In this document: positions 53,655 through 64,000 of the stretch, piece by piece | Layout of the letters: each line of letters begins with the position of its first letter | Numbering within the stretch: position 1 is the stretch's first letter | DNA from: Tillus elongatus | Lineage: Eukaryota > Arthropoda > Insecta > Coleoptera > Cleridae | Assembly: GCA_964006375.1 (NCBI GenBank) | Contig: OZ023269.1 | Span: 59,039,468 to 59,103,467 of the forward strand | Length of the DNA: 64,000 bases | Direction of reading: 5' to 3' | The notes under the pieces: model-generated | What the model was told of the DNA's origin: nothing | Seen by the model: only the letters and a program-made list of their open reading frames with translations | The model's database searches: none | Position numbers and translations under genes: made by a program

Positions 53655-54606
53655 AGTTTGGGGAAGATTGATGGTTGGCAAATACTAAAAGAAATAGGGT
53701 TTACAATTAAAATGAACAACTTCAGAAGGGGGTAATTTAAATTTGAAACAATAACGCCAGAGGCAAAAACATGATGAACAATATTAAAGCAGTGCTAAAT
53801 GAAATCGAAAGCAGTGTGGAACTTAAAATAACTAAACAGAAAGAACTTAGATGAATGGTAAAAGTAATGTTGGTTGCATATACACATACACGATGGACTA
53901 ACGAACAAGAGATAAAGACGTATACACACACACACATGAATCATTTATACAGGGGGGTAAATTTGAGGTTATAAGCGTTGACTTAAAAGTCAATCCAACA
54001 ACGTATTATTAAACGTTAGTTTGCAAATTTAAATATTGACGTAAAGGTCAATTTGACATTTGATTTCAGCGATTAATCGAAATTTGCTTTAGATATCTAT
54101 ATAAAGCATGTAACTTAAAAATTAAGTCTAATGTTGCTTCTGCAAACATGATTTTCAAAAAGGCATATAGTTAAAAAAGGAATAATTGTTGATATCCATA
54201 TCAAAAGGATAACGAAGCACTTCTCACGACACTAAGATTTTTTTTTTGAAGCACTAAAAACACAAACACACACTATACAGGAAGTTGGTAGAAACATAGA
54301 TTCAGGGCAGGGTAGCGTAGTTATTTTCAATAAGCAGATGTCTTGAATAACAACAATTTTCTATAACAAATATTTTTCAATGGAATTTTTTTTTTGAACG
54401 GCAAGTATATTTCATTTTGAATGGCAAGTATCTTGAAGCAGCTGATAAACCTGACGACAGGGTTGATCAATTTTGTACAATAAATATCAGATACATCTTA
54501 ACCTTAAATGACTGGAACAATCTGAAAATAAACACTTCATGTAAAGTAGGTATTGAATAAAGAATTTCAATTCTCGAACAGATTTAAAATTATTTATTGG
54601 GGAAAT
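53653..54606 (+). other. L3 interior, 3' part with purine tract
   Basis: Noncoding AT-rich sequence. The bases before the right LTR include TTGGGGAAAT, a candidate polypurine tract. Confidence 0.45.
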
Positions 54607-56456
54607 TTATTGCATGCCCAGACATGGCTATATATTTAAAAAAAAGTTTTAAAATAAACACATACCTGGAAGTAAAAATCCAATTTATTGTCCTAGCTAT
54701 AGTCAGACACAGGTGGTAAATTGCAGCCTTTTATCCTACTGAACCTACAAATTAAAAACAATTAAATATAAATATATTCGTCAATGAATACATTTTGACA
54801 TAGTTTAAATTTATTAGGTAAGGCATAAAAAACATTTTTGTATCAGAAAACATTGAACAATTAAACTCACAATGAATGAACTGCTTAACAAAATACAAAG
54901 TGATATAAACCCGGTATAGACAGCTACAAACACAAACAAGCTGGTAAAAGACCAAATTTATAAACTGTCTTCGACAGAACAAAGTGAATTTAAATAGGAA
55001 TGTGATTAGGGATTTTAACAAAATGTGGTAATATGTATAGAAAATAAGTAAAAATTTGTTAATTATCAATTAGGGAAACTATGTGTTAGTAATTATTCTA
55101 GAAAAATAAGGTTTAATGTGTTAATGAACTGATAGGTTATAAATTTTAAAACAAACACAATTTGACTTACATGTATAAAATCGGAATATTGAATTATATG
55201 CAGGAAATGACTTTCTTTTGACTAATGTAGTTAAATCATGTTATTGGCTTATCTGAAAACAGAAAATGGTGATTGGTAAATAAACAAGTTTAAATAATAA
55301 TTAACAACTGTGATTCGAAGTTACAAAACAAAAGATAAAAATTAGAACTTCCGGGAGGAAGAACGGGGATTGGGAAGAAGACGCTGGTAGAAAGAACAAG
55401 CTAGTAGATTGCAGCAAGAGAAAATGTTCAAAAAAGTTAATATAAATGATTAAAAACTAGAGTGAAAGTATTTTATAGGTTATACCTACCAGTAAACAGC
55501 TATACAACAACTCCAATTAAGAATACTCGTACATAAATTGAGTAAAAACAGTGAATAAGCTAGAAGATTGACCCACGCCAAGTAAACTCAAAGGTAATAC
55601 ATCAATAATTGTTAAAAAGTGTATTATATCTTCAAAACAAGAAATGAACCTGTAAGTTTTATAAAAGAATAATATGTCAACGTCAATCCAAGAAGTTAAA
55701 TGTCATTTGCAAAGGCAATCATACCAAAAGAAGAACTAAATATAAAATATTTATGAAGTACTTGTAAGAGTCACCAGAGGGCGATAAGTAAACGTAAGAA
55801 ATTCAACCTTATTTCCTCCATTTTAATATTTCCGTTGCCAAGCAACAAAATTCACCTGAAACGACGTTACCATGGTGATAAATAATTGCCAATGAAACTA
55901 TTCAGATCCGTCATAGCAAGTCATAATTTTTTTTTAAACAAAGCATTGGAAATAAAATTCTCAATAATAAGTCATAATTGCATTAATAAAGCTGGCATAT
56001 TTGTATGTTAAAATTAGTAATATACAGGATCCCAAGTAAGAATTTAAATTTATAAAATTAAGTCAATAACCAAACAAAAAGCTTTTTGATAAAAATAATA
56101 ATAAATATTAAAAAAAAATAATTTCAAATTATATATTGCTCATTATTTTATTTTCTGTAAATGTCACATATCTGTCCATTGACCAATTAATCCTCTAGCC
56201 GTATATAAAAAGTTCAGCAAATATAATATATATGCACCAAGAGTAAGAATTTTCGACATTGGTGAACCCAACTATTAAACATTCCCTGTAGGTAAGAAGA
56301 GTCTCAACAAAATAGCTGTGGCATAGTAAGTAGATCAAAAACCAAGTAGATATTTAATTTGATAAAATTATATTTATATATATTTTTCTTAATAAAGTCA
56401 TAATTTAATTCAGTATAATAATATAAAAAAAAACAAACAATACGCACCCCCGAAAC

Positions 56457-56463
<7 letters not shown>
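54607..56463 (+). repeat. 3' LTR of L3
   Basis: 1857 bp; starts TTATTGCATGCC and ends ACACAATAA, then TA repeats resume. Small microsatellite differences from the 5' copy (one ATA-type run shorter by several bases, one CA unit fewer) plus scattered substitutions. Confidence 0.92.

Positions 56464-56545
<82 letters not shown>
56464..56545. repeat. (TA)n array, right half of a split array
   Basis: About 82 bp directly after L3. Confidence 0.95.
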
Positions 56546-56549
<4 letters not shown>

Positions 56550-56863
56550 GATTCTACTTAATCGAATTTTGATTGGCTTTAATATTTAATTATTTGTATA
56601 TTATATTATGTTAATTGTAATGCCACACTGTTGTGCGCCAATTATATAATGATTTTACTTGATTAATATTTATATTATATTAATTTACTGATATTATGTT
56701 AATTTAATGTTTTATATTTCTATTTATTTATATGAAAAAGTGATATTTATGTTTTCTATTATTAAAATAATATATTTATATGAGATCACCCTTTAGATAT
56801 GTGTATACCTTTTTGTTTGTACTTTTGTTGTTTGTACAGTTTACACTATGTTTTATGGGTGAC

Positions 56864-56867
<4 letters not shown>
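56546..56867. other. AT-rich spacer
   Basis: Only ATTATATTAATTT-like words; nothing recognised. Confidence 0.45.

Positions 56868-56937
<70 letters not shown>
56868..56937. repeat. (TA)n array
   Basis: About 70 bp. Confidence 0.95.
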
Positions 56938-56939
<2 letters not shown>

Positions 56940-58425
56940 GTATTTTATAATGTATAATTTTATCTGAATAAAGTGTTTATGACTCTTGTGTTTGAAATTT
57001 GGTATATGTGTACGTATTTATCGATTCCAGCTAGCTCAGTGTTATATGGGTTGCCTACCCTTCTACTAGATATAATAATTATGTCAAATAAATTATAATC
57101 AAAATATCTAATGTACTTACTTTATCTCAGTGGTAGATTCTGCTAAAATAGGGGAAAAGAACATAGCCTGCAAATATTTATATTAACCTTATTTTATCTT
57201 ATTATTGTTTTTGTTTCAAAGAATTATGTTTTTAGCAAATTTTTATATCAACTTTTATTGACAGAGTTTTATAAATTTTAAAGCTAAATGGATCCGTTGT
57301 TATAAATTTTCAAGCTTACTATTAGATTACAATGATTAATATTAATAACCGAGTTTTCGACTGCTTTTCAATTGTTTGTAATAACAAATATGGATCCTGA
57401 CCTGCACTCCTAACTCCCTCTACGTTCTTAAATTTGAATTATGGTAATGTAAAAATAAGATTTCTATTTATGCATTAAATCTTATTTTCCCATAAACGCT
57501 TTTGATTGACGTTTAATCGACAGAAAATATACTGTCTTTTAACTAAATTGATTGCCTCCTTGAGTTGATTTTGATAAAAATAATTAAATCTCAAACCTTG
57601 GTTCCTCGCTACTGGTGGTGGGTATCCTTTAATATATGTATTCTTGATATATTTACTGTTTATCTGGTAATTTGTTACGTTAAAAACTTGATATAACCTC
57701 TGCTATTTGTTTTAGTGGCAAATTGGATCTTCTTTACACCATATATACTTTAAAATATTTAAATGGGAAGCAATAATGACGCTACTCTGGCATCTGAATT
57801 TCATTAACAACCAACAATAAAATCATAACAAAAGCGGAAATGTTGCCCAAATTCATCTAATATTTGGTATCAAGGCATCCTTTCTTGACATTAATTAATA
57901 CATATTTTGACATCTATCCTTCCGGTAAGTTTAAAACATCATTATTCTTAAAATTGACATTTGGCCTAACCTTACTTTTTTAACCTAATCATAGTCAATA
58001 ACAAATTTATAAATTAATTAAGTTTATATGCTGCAATCTTGATTAAAAAGTTCCACAACACAAACACTGTCTTTGGTAAACTTCAGTTCATTGTTCACAT
58101 AAATAAAATAATAAACTTACATCTAAATACATCATACAAGGGTTTTTTTCATTACCTTTAGGTAATTGATTTTATAACATAATTCTTTGATATTTATTTC
58201 ATGCTTAAGAGTTTAATCTATTTGCAGATAGGTTTTTGGCTCTTTTAATTTCATTTAAACTGAAATGCTTTCCAAATTTGCTAGTTATACATTTTAACAT
58301 TTTAATTAATGATCATTTCAACAAATTATGGCATTATATCTTTCATTGCTTATCCAAATAACACTGACTAACAATAATAGTGAATGTGCTTGTATATTAA
58401 TGTTATTTTGTTTTTCTGTTTTAGT
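56938..58425. other. 1.5 kb spacer, no gene recognised
   Basis: AT-rich, no transposon motif; one of the few stretches without identifiable repeats. An AATAAAG at about 56969 and scattered GTAAGT words occur, none in a convincing gene context apart from the possible exon at 58426. Confidence 0.4.
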
Positions 58426-58500
58426 GTACAGTAAAATATGTCGAAAGATGTGGATATGTATACAATATACAGATAACCCATATGCATTACGTGTAAACCG
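58426..58500 (+). CDS. Possible internal exon
   Basis: 75 bp between a strong acceptor (TTTTTCTGTTTTAG) and a strong donor (GTAAGTATT). One frame is open throughout: YSKICRKMWICIQYTDNPYA then LRVN. No partner exon was found and the peptide is not recognised, so it may be chance. Confidence 0.2.
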
Positions 58501-58687
58501 TAAGTATTTTACTTACTACTGACCAGTGGTACTACTACTACCCCCCATTACTAATCTGACCCCAATTTTGTAGATCTGCCAATCTACATTATTACAACAA
58601 TAATCGAAACTTAACGTTATCATACTAGTTTCCGTCAGGGTTTTCATTTTCGTTTTTATATATTTATATGGCCTTTGCAAATCTCAG

Positions 58688-58689
<2 letters not shown>

Positions 58690-58780
<91 letters not shown>

Positions 58781-58781
58781 A
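58690..58781. repeat. (TA)n array
   Basis: About 92 bp with one TG interruption. Confidence 0.95.
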
Positions 58782-59506
58782 AATAATGACAAACGTAACG
58801 ATCAACATACATGTGATTTAAAGTCTAGCACGCGATGTGCAGTCTTAACTACTCTGAACAAGAATGAACGGTCGTATCCTTGTGAGCAGCCTATTTAAGC
58901 ACTACACTCCAGGCGTGGCACTATTGTCTCTGGGTGTAACAAAGGATCTGCTGATGTAGAATCTCACAAGTGATATTCCGTCCACTTGCTAGTCTGAGCC
59001 TGCATACTTGTGGGCTCCTCTAAGTCTATAGCTGACTCGACGGTCCTTACTGTGGGTAGGCAACTTTGTATTATGAAGGGCCATTGTTTGGGCTCCATTT
59101 ATCTCGCAATAATAAAAAGTGTGAGCGCAGCAAATGTGTAATGGTAACAAATTTTCAAAAAAAATCCGGTTGTTAAACAGTAAATACTTGTTAAAAAACT
59201 TGTATGCAGCAAGTTACTTGTGGTAGCGAGTTTTATTTAAAAGAAATGGTAAATAGTAAATAAAAGTATAAAAAAGTCTACATGCAGCAACTGCTTTGTT
59301 TCAAATCTTAATAAGCGCGATTCCCATTCAGTTAGAATCTTGAATAATCTTGATGCATATATAGTCACGCTTTTACAAAAGCACACATTTATTCTAATAT
59401 ATTTGAAAAAATTAATAAAAGGCGTCTTAATAAGGTTTGTCCACAACAAAAAAGTGTCAAGTTCTTTATCGCAGCGAATTTTTATAAAACATATTTAAAC
59501 AAAATA
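58782..59506. other. Spacer with a GC-richer block
   Basis: 58795-59060 is GC-richer than its surroundings, with a TATTTAAGC box at about 58890; it might be LTR-derived but no terminal repeats were found. 59110-59240 holds a loose copy of the GCAGCAAATGTG...AGCGA phrase noted in the 18121-20318 spacer. Confidence 0.4.
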
Positions 59507-59609
<103 letters not shown>

Positions 59610-59993
59610 CTAAGAACTGACCCTAATAAAATAAAATATATTTAGATAGGTAATTGGGAAACAACAGAAACGTATTATGATAATTTAGACTTTAACTTTC
59701 AGGCAATTATAATAAGATTTTAACAAAAACCATTTTTGAAAAAATATCTCCAGATGTGCAAAAACAACTTTAAGAATGCACTAAAAAGCAAAAAAAAAAT
59801 TTAGCACCAAACATTAAAAAAAATTAAATGCGTATAACGTTTTTTCCTGTAACATAGAGATTTAAATTTTTGGTTAATAGTTTAATTTTTATAACGTAAA
59901 CCTACGTACCAAATTTAGTTGCCATAGCATCGTTAAATCTGCTCCATTATTTTTTAAATTATTGGTGTGATACAAATACACACACAGACACAC

Positions 59994-59994
<1 letters not shown>

Positions 59995-60089
<95 letters not shown>
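59995..60089. repeat. (TA)n array preceded by CACACA
   Basis: About 95 bp, second copy of the duplication. The left flank is a reverse copy of the 7966 module (ATTGGTGTGATAC). Confidence 0.95.
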
Positions 60090-60092
<3 letters not shown>

Positions 60093-60446
60093 AATAAATA
60101 GAAGCTAAAAACTGACTATAATAAAATAAAATTTATTTAGATAGGCAATTGGGAAACAACAGAAATGCATTATGATAATGTAGACTTTGACTTTCAGACA
60201 ATGGTAAAAAGATTTTAACAAAAACCATTTTTGAAAAAATATCTCCAGATGTGCAAAAACGACTTGCAGAAAGAATGCACTAAAAAGCAAAAAATTATTG
60301 AAATGTGTTTTGTGACTGATTCTTGTGGAAGGTGGTTCCAAATTAATATTAAAACAAAGAACCTTTAATATGAAAGAGTGACATGTTTATAAAGGTAAGG
60401 GATGTTTGATTTTTTTTCTTTATTTATTTAACGTGGAACTATTTCC

Positions 60447-60555
60447 GCGTATAATGTCAATCACTAACGCCAATGAGCAGTGTCACCTCACCAACCTGGC
60501 AATTTTGCCGAATCCCTTTTCTTCTACAAGAAGGGTAGATATCTTTAACGTGACC
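60447..60555 (+). repeat. ATCTTTAACGTG repeat family, copy 3
   Basis: Shares AACTATTTCCGCG, AGCAGTGTCACCTCACCAAC and AAGAAGGGTAGATATCTTTA with 29846-29998 and 41531-41664. It is cut at its right end by the Copia LTR. Confidence 0.7.
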
Positions 60556-60703
60556 TGTTAAAAATTAATAGCGAATATTTAAAATTTAGCCCCCTCTAAA
60601 CAATGTTGGTAACACTGTTGTAGTTCAATAAGAATATGGTTAGTTGATGTCGAAGCATCGAACAGAGCGTTTCATTTTCTATACCGGCGATAATTTTTTA
60701 ACA
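60556..60703 (+). repeat. 5' LTR of the Copia element
   Basis: 148 bp with perfect TGTTAAAAA-type inverted ends; left flank TGACC would be the 5-bp target duplication. Confidence 0.75.
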
Positions 60704-60808
60704 GGTTATGGGGCCCAGATGCTAATGGCCACGTGTGCAGTTAGCTGGGAATGCCGGTAAAGAATTGTGAAGTATAACGTTGTGTGTTTCGCGAGAACGT
60801 TAACGGAA

Positions 60809-63800
60809 ATGGCATCGAATAATTACATAGTGAATGTGCCGAAACTAAAAGGCCGCGAAAATTTCGCAGAATGGTCTTTTGCTGTTGAAAACTTTCTAGT
60901 ACTAGAAGGTTTATTTAAGTGTACTACAGAGGTGGTTCCTGATCACGATGCAAAAGCGAAGGCTAAAATAATATTAACATTAGACTCGTTATCGTTTGTA
61001 CATATAAAAGGTGCAAAAACCACGGTGGAATTGTGGAAGACCTTAAATAATTTATTCGACGATTCCGGGCAAACACGTAAAAAAAGTTTGCTGCTAAAGT
61101 TAATTTCAACACGTCTTGATGAATGTGACTCTATAATGGAATATGTTAATCGAATAGCTGATACTGGACAAAAGTTAAGTGGTACGGGTTTAGATATCGG
61201 AGATGAACTTTTAGGTTCTATCATGTTAGCCGGTTTAACTGAAAAATATCAACCGATGGTGATGGCTATTGATAATAGCGGGCAGAAAGTGACAGTTGAC
61301 TCCATTAAGTCGAAGCTTCTAGATATGGATAGTACAGATACTGGCAGTGGGATGGCGTTTGCTGCTGGTAGTAATTCAAGTTCAAGTTATCGACACAGGA
61401 GGACACGAATGGCGCATCCGCAAACTGACAAATTCAACAAAAATGGACATGAAGCAAATTCGAATTTAAAAGAAAATGTAACTTGCTGGAATTGCAAAGA
61501 AAAGGGGCATCTTCGATGGCAGTGTCCAAAACTAAAACAATTAGCTAGTGGTGGCAATGCCGCGTCATCAAAAAACAATCATTCGTTTAATGTGGTGTTT
61601 TCAAATGGAAACTTCAGTAGTAAAGATTGGTACGTACACTCCGGGGCTAGTTGTCATTTCACTACAAATGAAGATTGGGTGAAGAATAAGAATCATCCGA
61701 AATTTCCTGAGATCATGATAGCGAATAAAGAAAAACTTGCAGTTAAATGTACAGGTGATGTAGCACTAAAAACGTTAGTGGATAGTCAGTGTTTGGATAT
61801 TACCGTAACAGATGTCATGTGTGTGCCGGGACTAACAACAACAATATATTATCTGTAAGCCGAATTATTGAAAATGGAAATTCTGTGATATTTGGTGACC
61901 AGATTTGCCAGATTTTCAATCGAGATAATGAACTGCTTGCGACAGCTAATCTGCAAGAAGGTGTGTATAAGTTAAATATACCTGAGGAAGTTTCTCCTGT
62001 AGCAGCACCTGCAGTAGCTCTGGTCACGGGGCAGACGTGGCACAAAAGGTTGGGGCATATAAATACAGCGTACCTGAACAAGATGGTAAATGGAGCAGTC
62101 GAAGGAATGGAATGTCAAGGACAAAGACAGTTTGATCTAAAAAATTGTATTACATGTTGCGAAACTAAGCAAACAAAATTGCCATTTAAAAACGCTGGTA
62201 CAAGGGCCTCATCATTGTTAGAAATTATTCACACTGATATATGTGGACCAATGCAAACACAGTCACTAGGAGGGTCCAAGTATTTTTTAACATTCGAAGA
62301 TGATTTTAGTCGAATGGGCTTTGTTTATTTTCTAAAAAGTAAGGATGAAGCATTTGGGTGTTTTAAAAATTTTAAGGCAATGGTGGAAAAACATAAGAAT
62401 ATGTCGATTAAGTTTTTACGATTAGATAATGGTGGAGAATTTTGTTCAAATGAATTTGAAAATTATTTGAAGTCAAATGGTATAATACATCAGACTACTA
62501 ACAGTTATACACCTGAACAGAATGGTATGTCGGAGAGACTAAACCGAACGTTAGTAGAGAAAGCGAGATGTATGCTATATGATGCAAATCTAGAAATTAA
62601 ATTTTGGGCAGAAGCTGTGCATTGTGCGATGTACCTGAGAAATCGATCAATTGCTTCGGGCATTGACAAGACACCGTTTGAGGTATGGAATGAAAAAAGG
62701 CCTAACTTGAAGCATTTGAGAATTTTTGGCAGTCATGCAATGATGCACGCACCTAAAAATTTAAGACAAAAATGGGATAAAAAGTCAAAAGAAGTTATTT
62801 TTGTGGGAAACGAAGAACAAACAAAAGGCTATAGATTATATGATTATGAAAAGCATGAAGTTAAAATATGTAGAGATGTGATAGTTATGGAAGGAACAAG
62901 TAGAAATGATAACTTAAAAAAGAGTTTAGAAATTGTTATAGAAGAAAATAATAATGAATTGTTAGAAATTGAAGATTCAGTGGGTGTTGAAACTGAGGTA
63001 ACTTCTGAAACAAATTCTGAAAGTGATTCAGGAAGTGAATATTACAGAGAAGAAGAAGATAGTGATTACACACCTACAGAATTAGTGTCAACTTCAGAAA
63101 CTATAAGAAAATCTGACAGGGAAAGAAAACCGAAAGGTTATGAAGATTTTGTGACATATGATGTGCAAAGATACTTGTGAAGTTAAAAGTGATCCTGTTA
63201 CGTTGAAAGAAGCTCTCTCCAGGCCAGATGCCGAGATGTGGAGGCAAGCTATAAAAGAAGAGTTGGAAAGCTTCAGAGAAAACGACGCCTGGGAACTAGT
63301 GGACCTACCTAATGATTTGTCAACGATAGTGCCATGTAAGTGGGTGCTTAAGAGAAAGGTGAGTTGTGAAGGTGAAATTAGGTATCGTGCGAGACTAGTG
63401 GCAAAAGGTTTTGTTCAACAACCATAGGTATAGACTACGATGAGACTTTTGCACCAGTCATAAGATTTTCTAATTTGAGACTGTTATTTGCATTAGCTGT
63501 TAAATTAGGGTTAGATATATATCACCTAGACATGCAGACTGCTTTCTTAAATGGAGATTTAAAAGAATGTTTATATATGCAAATGCCTGAAGGTATGAAT
63601 GTGAATCAAAATAAAGTTTTAAAGTTAAAGAAAGCCATTTATGGGCTGAAACAGTCGTCACGAGCTTGGAATAAAAAGGTACATACTGTTTTACTAGAGC
63701 TAGGTTATATGCAATCAGCTTATGAGCCTTGCATTTATAGTAAAAGATCTAAAAATGTATTTACTCTTGTAGCGTTGTTTGTAGATGATTTTTTCTTATT

Positions 63801-64000
63801 TTCAAATAGTATCAAAGAAACAGATTTTTTGAAAAAAGAGTTGAAGTCTAGATTTAAAATTAAGGATTTGGGAAAAATTAAGGAGTGCTTAGGCATGACA
63901 GTTAATATTGATAAGGACAAAAATATTGTTTTAAATCAGAAAGATTATATATTAAAATTGTTAGATAAGTTTAACATGAAAGATGCTAAAGCTGTATGTA
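60809..64000 (+). pseudogene. gag-pol: Copia Gag-Pol, three frame breaks, partial
   Basis: The frame opens at 60767; I prefer the Met at 60809 (MASNNYIVNVPKLKGR). Residue numbers below count from 60767. Gag runs to about 240; a CCHC knuckle follows (CWNCKEKGHLRWQC, 240-253). In the protease the motif reads WYVHSGASCHF, with His291 where the catalytic Asp belongs. A one-base loss near 61845 shifts to frame 61789-63180. There GAG-pre-integrase (TWHKRLGHIN, C-x2-C) and integrase (HTDICGPM, LRLDNGGEF, PEQNGMSERLNR) retain all three acidic residues. A second break near 63175 and a third near 63425 lead into RT: ALSRPDAEMWRQAIKEEL, CKWVLKRK, YDETFAPVIRF, DMQTAFLNGDLKE, YGLKQSSRAWN and LFVDDFFLFSN. 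The window ends in the RT thumb. Confidence 0.88.

Larger units (their letters stand above)
60556..64000 (+). mobile_element. Copia-type LTR retrotransposon, 3' part beyond the window
   Basis: A 148-bp LTR (60556-60703) starts TGTTAAAAA and ends TTTTTTAACA. The next bases, GGTTATGGGGCCCAG, match the Copia-type primer site complementary to the inner part of initiator tRNA-Met. Gag, protease, integrase and RT follow in Copia order. The second LTR would lie to the right of 64000. Confidence 0.88.

Noticed and set aside
58795..59060. Possible solo LTR with TATTTAAGC box
   Set aside because: No TG...CA ends or target duplication could be placed.

Overview
This is about 64 kb of AT-rich eukaryotic nuclear DNA, most likely from an arthropod (probably an insect). 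The evidence is its repeat content: Ty3/gypsy and Copia LTR elements, Jockey/CR1-like and RNase H-bearing non-LTR elements, a DD41D mariner, a ZMYM1-like hAT, and a tRNA-derived SINE. I see no bacterial operon, rRNA gene, true tRNA gene or CRISPR array. Only one candidate host gene stands out: a tiny spliced gene at 30382-31558. Almost everything else is mobile DNA, much of it nested.

Layout. 302-7965: a minus-strand Ty3/gypsy element (373-7859, 1.5 kb LTRs) inside a (TA)n array; its pol carries a large in-frame internal deletion and a zinc-knuckle ORF follows pol. 8282-10821: decayed hAT gene with a (TA)n block in its reading frame. 11326-14369: transposase-like gene with SDNC and GHTHxExD motifs, and beside it a repeated terminal motif. 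15204-18120: minus-strand Jockey/CR1-like element split by an RNase H-bearing non-LTR element (15381-17129) with a 14-bp target duplication. 20319-22445: (TA)n arrays, a foldback element and microsatellite-linked repeats. 22864-27674: an essentially intact Ty3/gypsy element with one 1357-residue polyprotein, lodged in the reverse transcriptase of an old non-LTR element. 28550-30050: repeat modules, another RT fragment and a palindromic repeat. 30120-31558: candidate gene. 32049-34826: foldback element, SINE and a non-autonomous hAT. 34991-45079: 110-bp degenerate tandem repeats, a CR1-like element, a MITE, a solo LTR in (TA)n, and a nearly full-length Jockey/CR1-like element.

46163-56463 is the most unusual unit. 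It is a 10.3 kb LTR element with about 1.9 kb LTRs and a tRNA-Lys-like primer site. Its only gene is a long coiled-coil gag with an Asn/Arg/Gly/Tyr-rich tail; no pol is visible. The gag gene is interrupted by a 2.07 kb DD41D mariner with 411-bp terminal inverted repeats and an intact transposase. The whole unit again sits inside a (TA)n array. 56464-60555 is AT-rich with more (TA)n arrays and a local duplication. 60556-64000 is the 5' part of a Copia element cut by the window end.

The recurring theme is (TA)n. About 21 arrays occur, and three different LTR insertions (373, 39865, 46163) each lie inside one, as if (TA)n were a preferred or tolerated landing site. One array expanded inside one LTR of a pair after insertion, so the arrays grow quickly. 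All assignments come from reading motifs; no database search was run.
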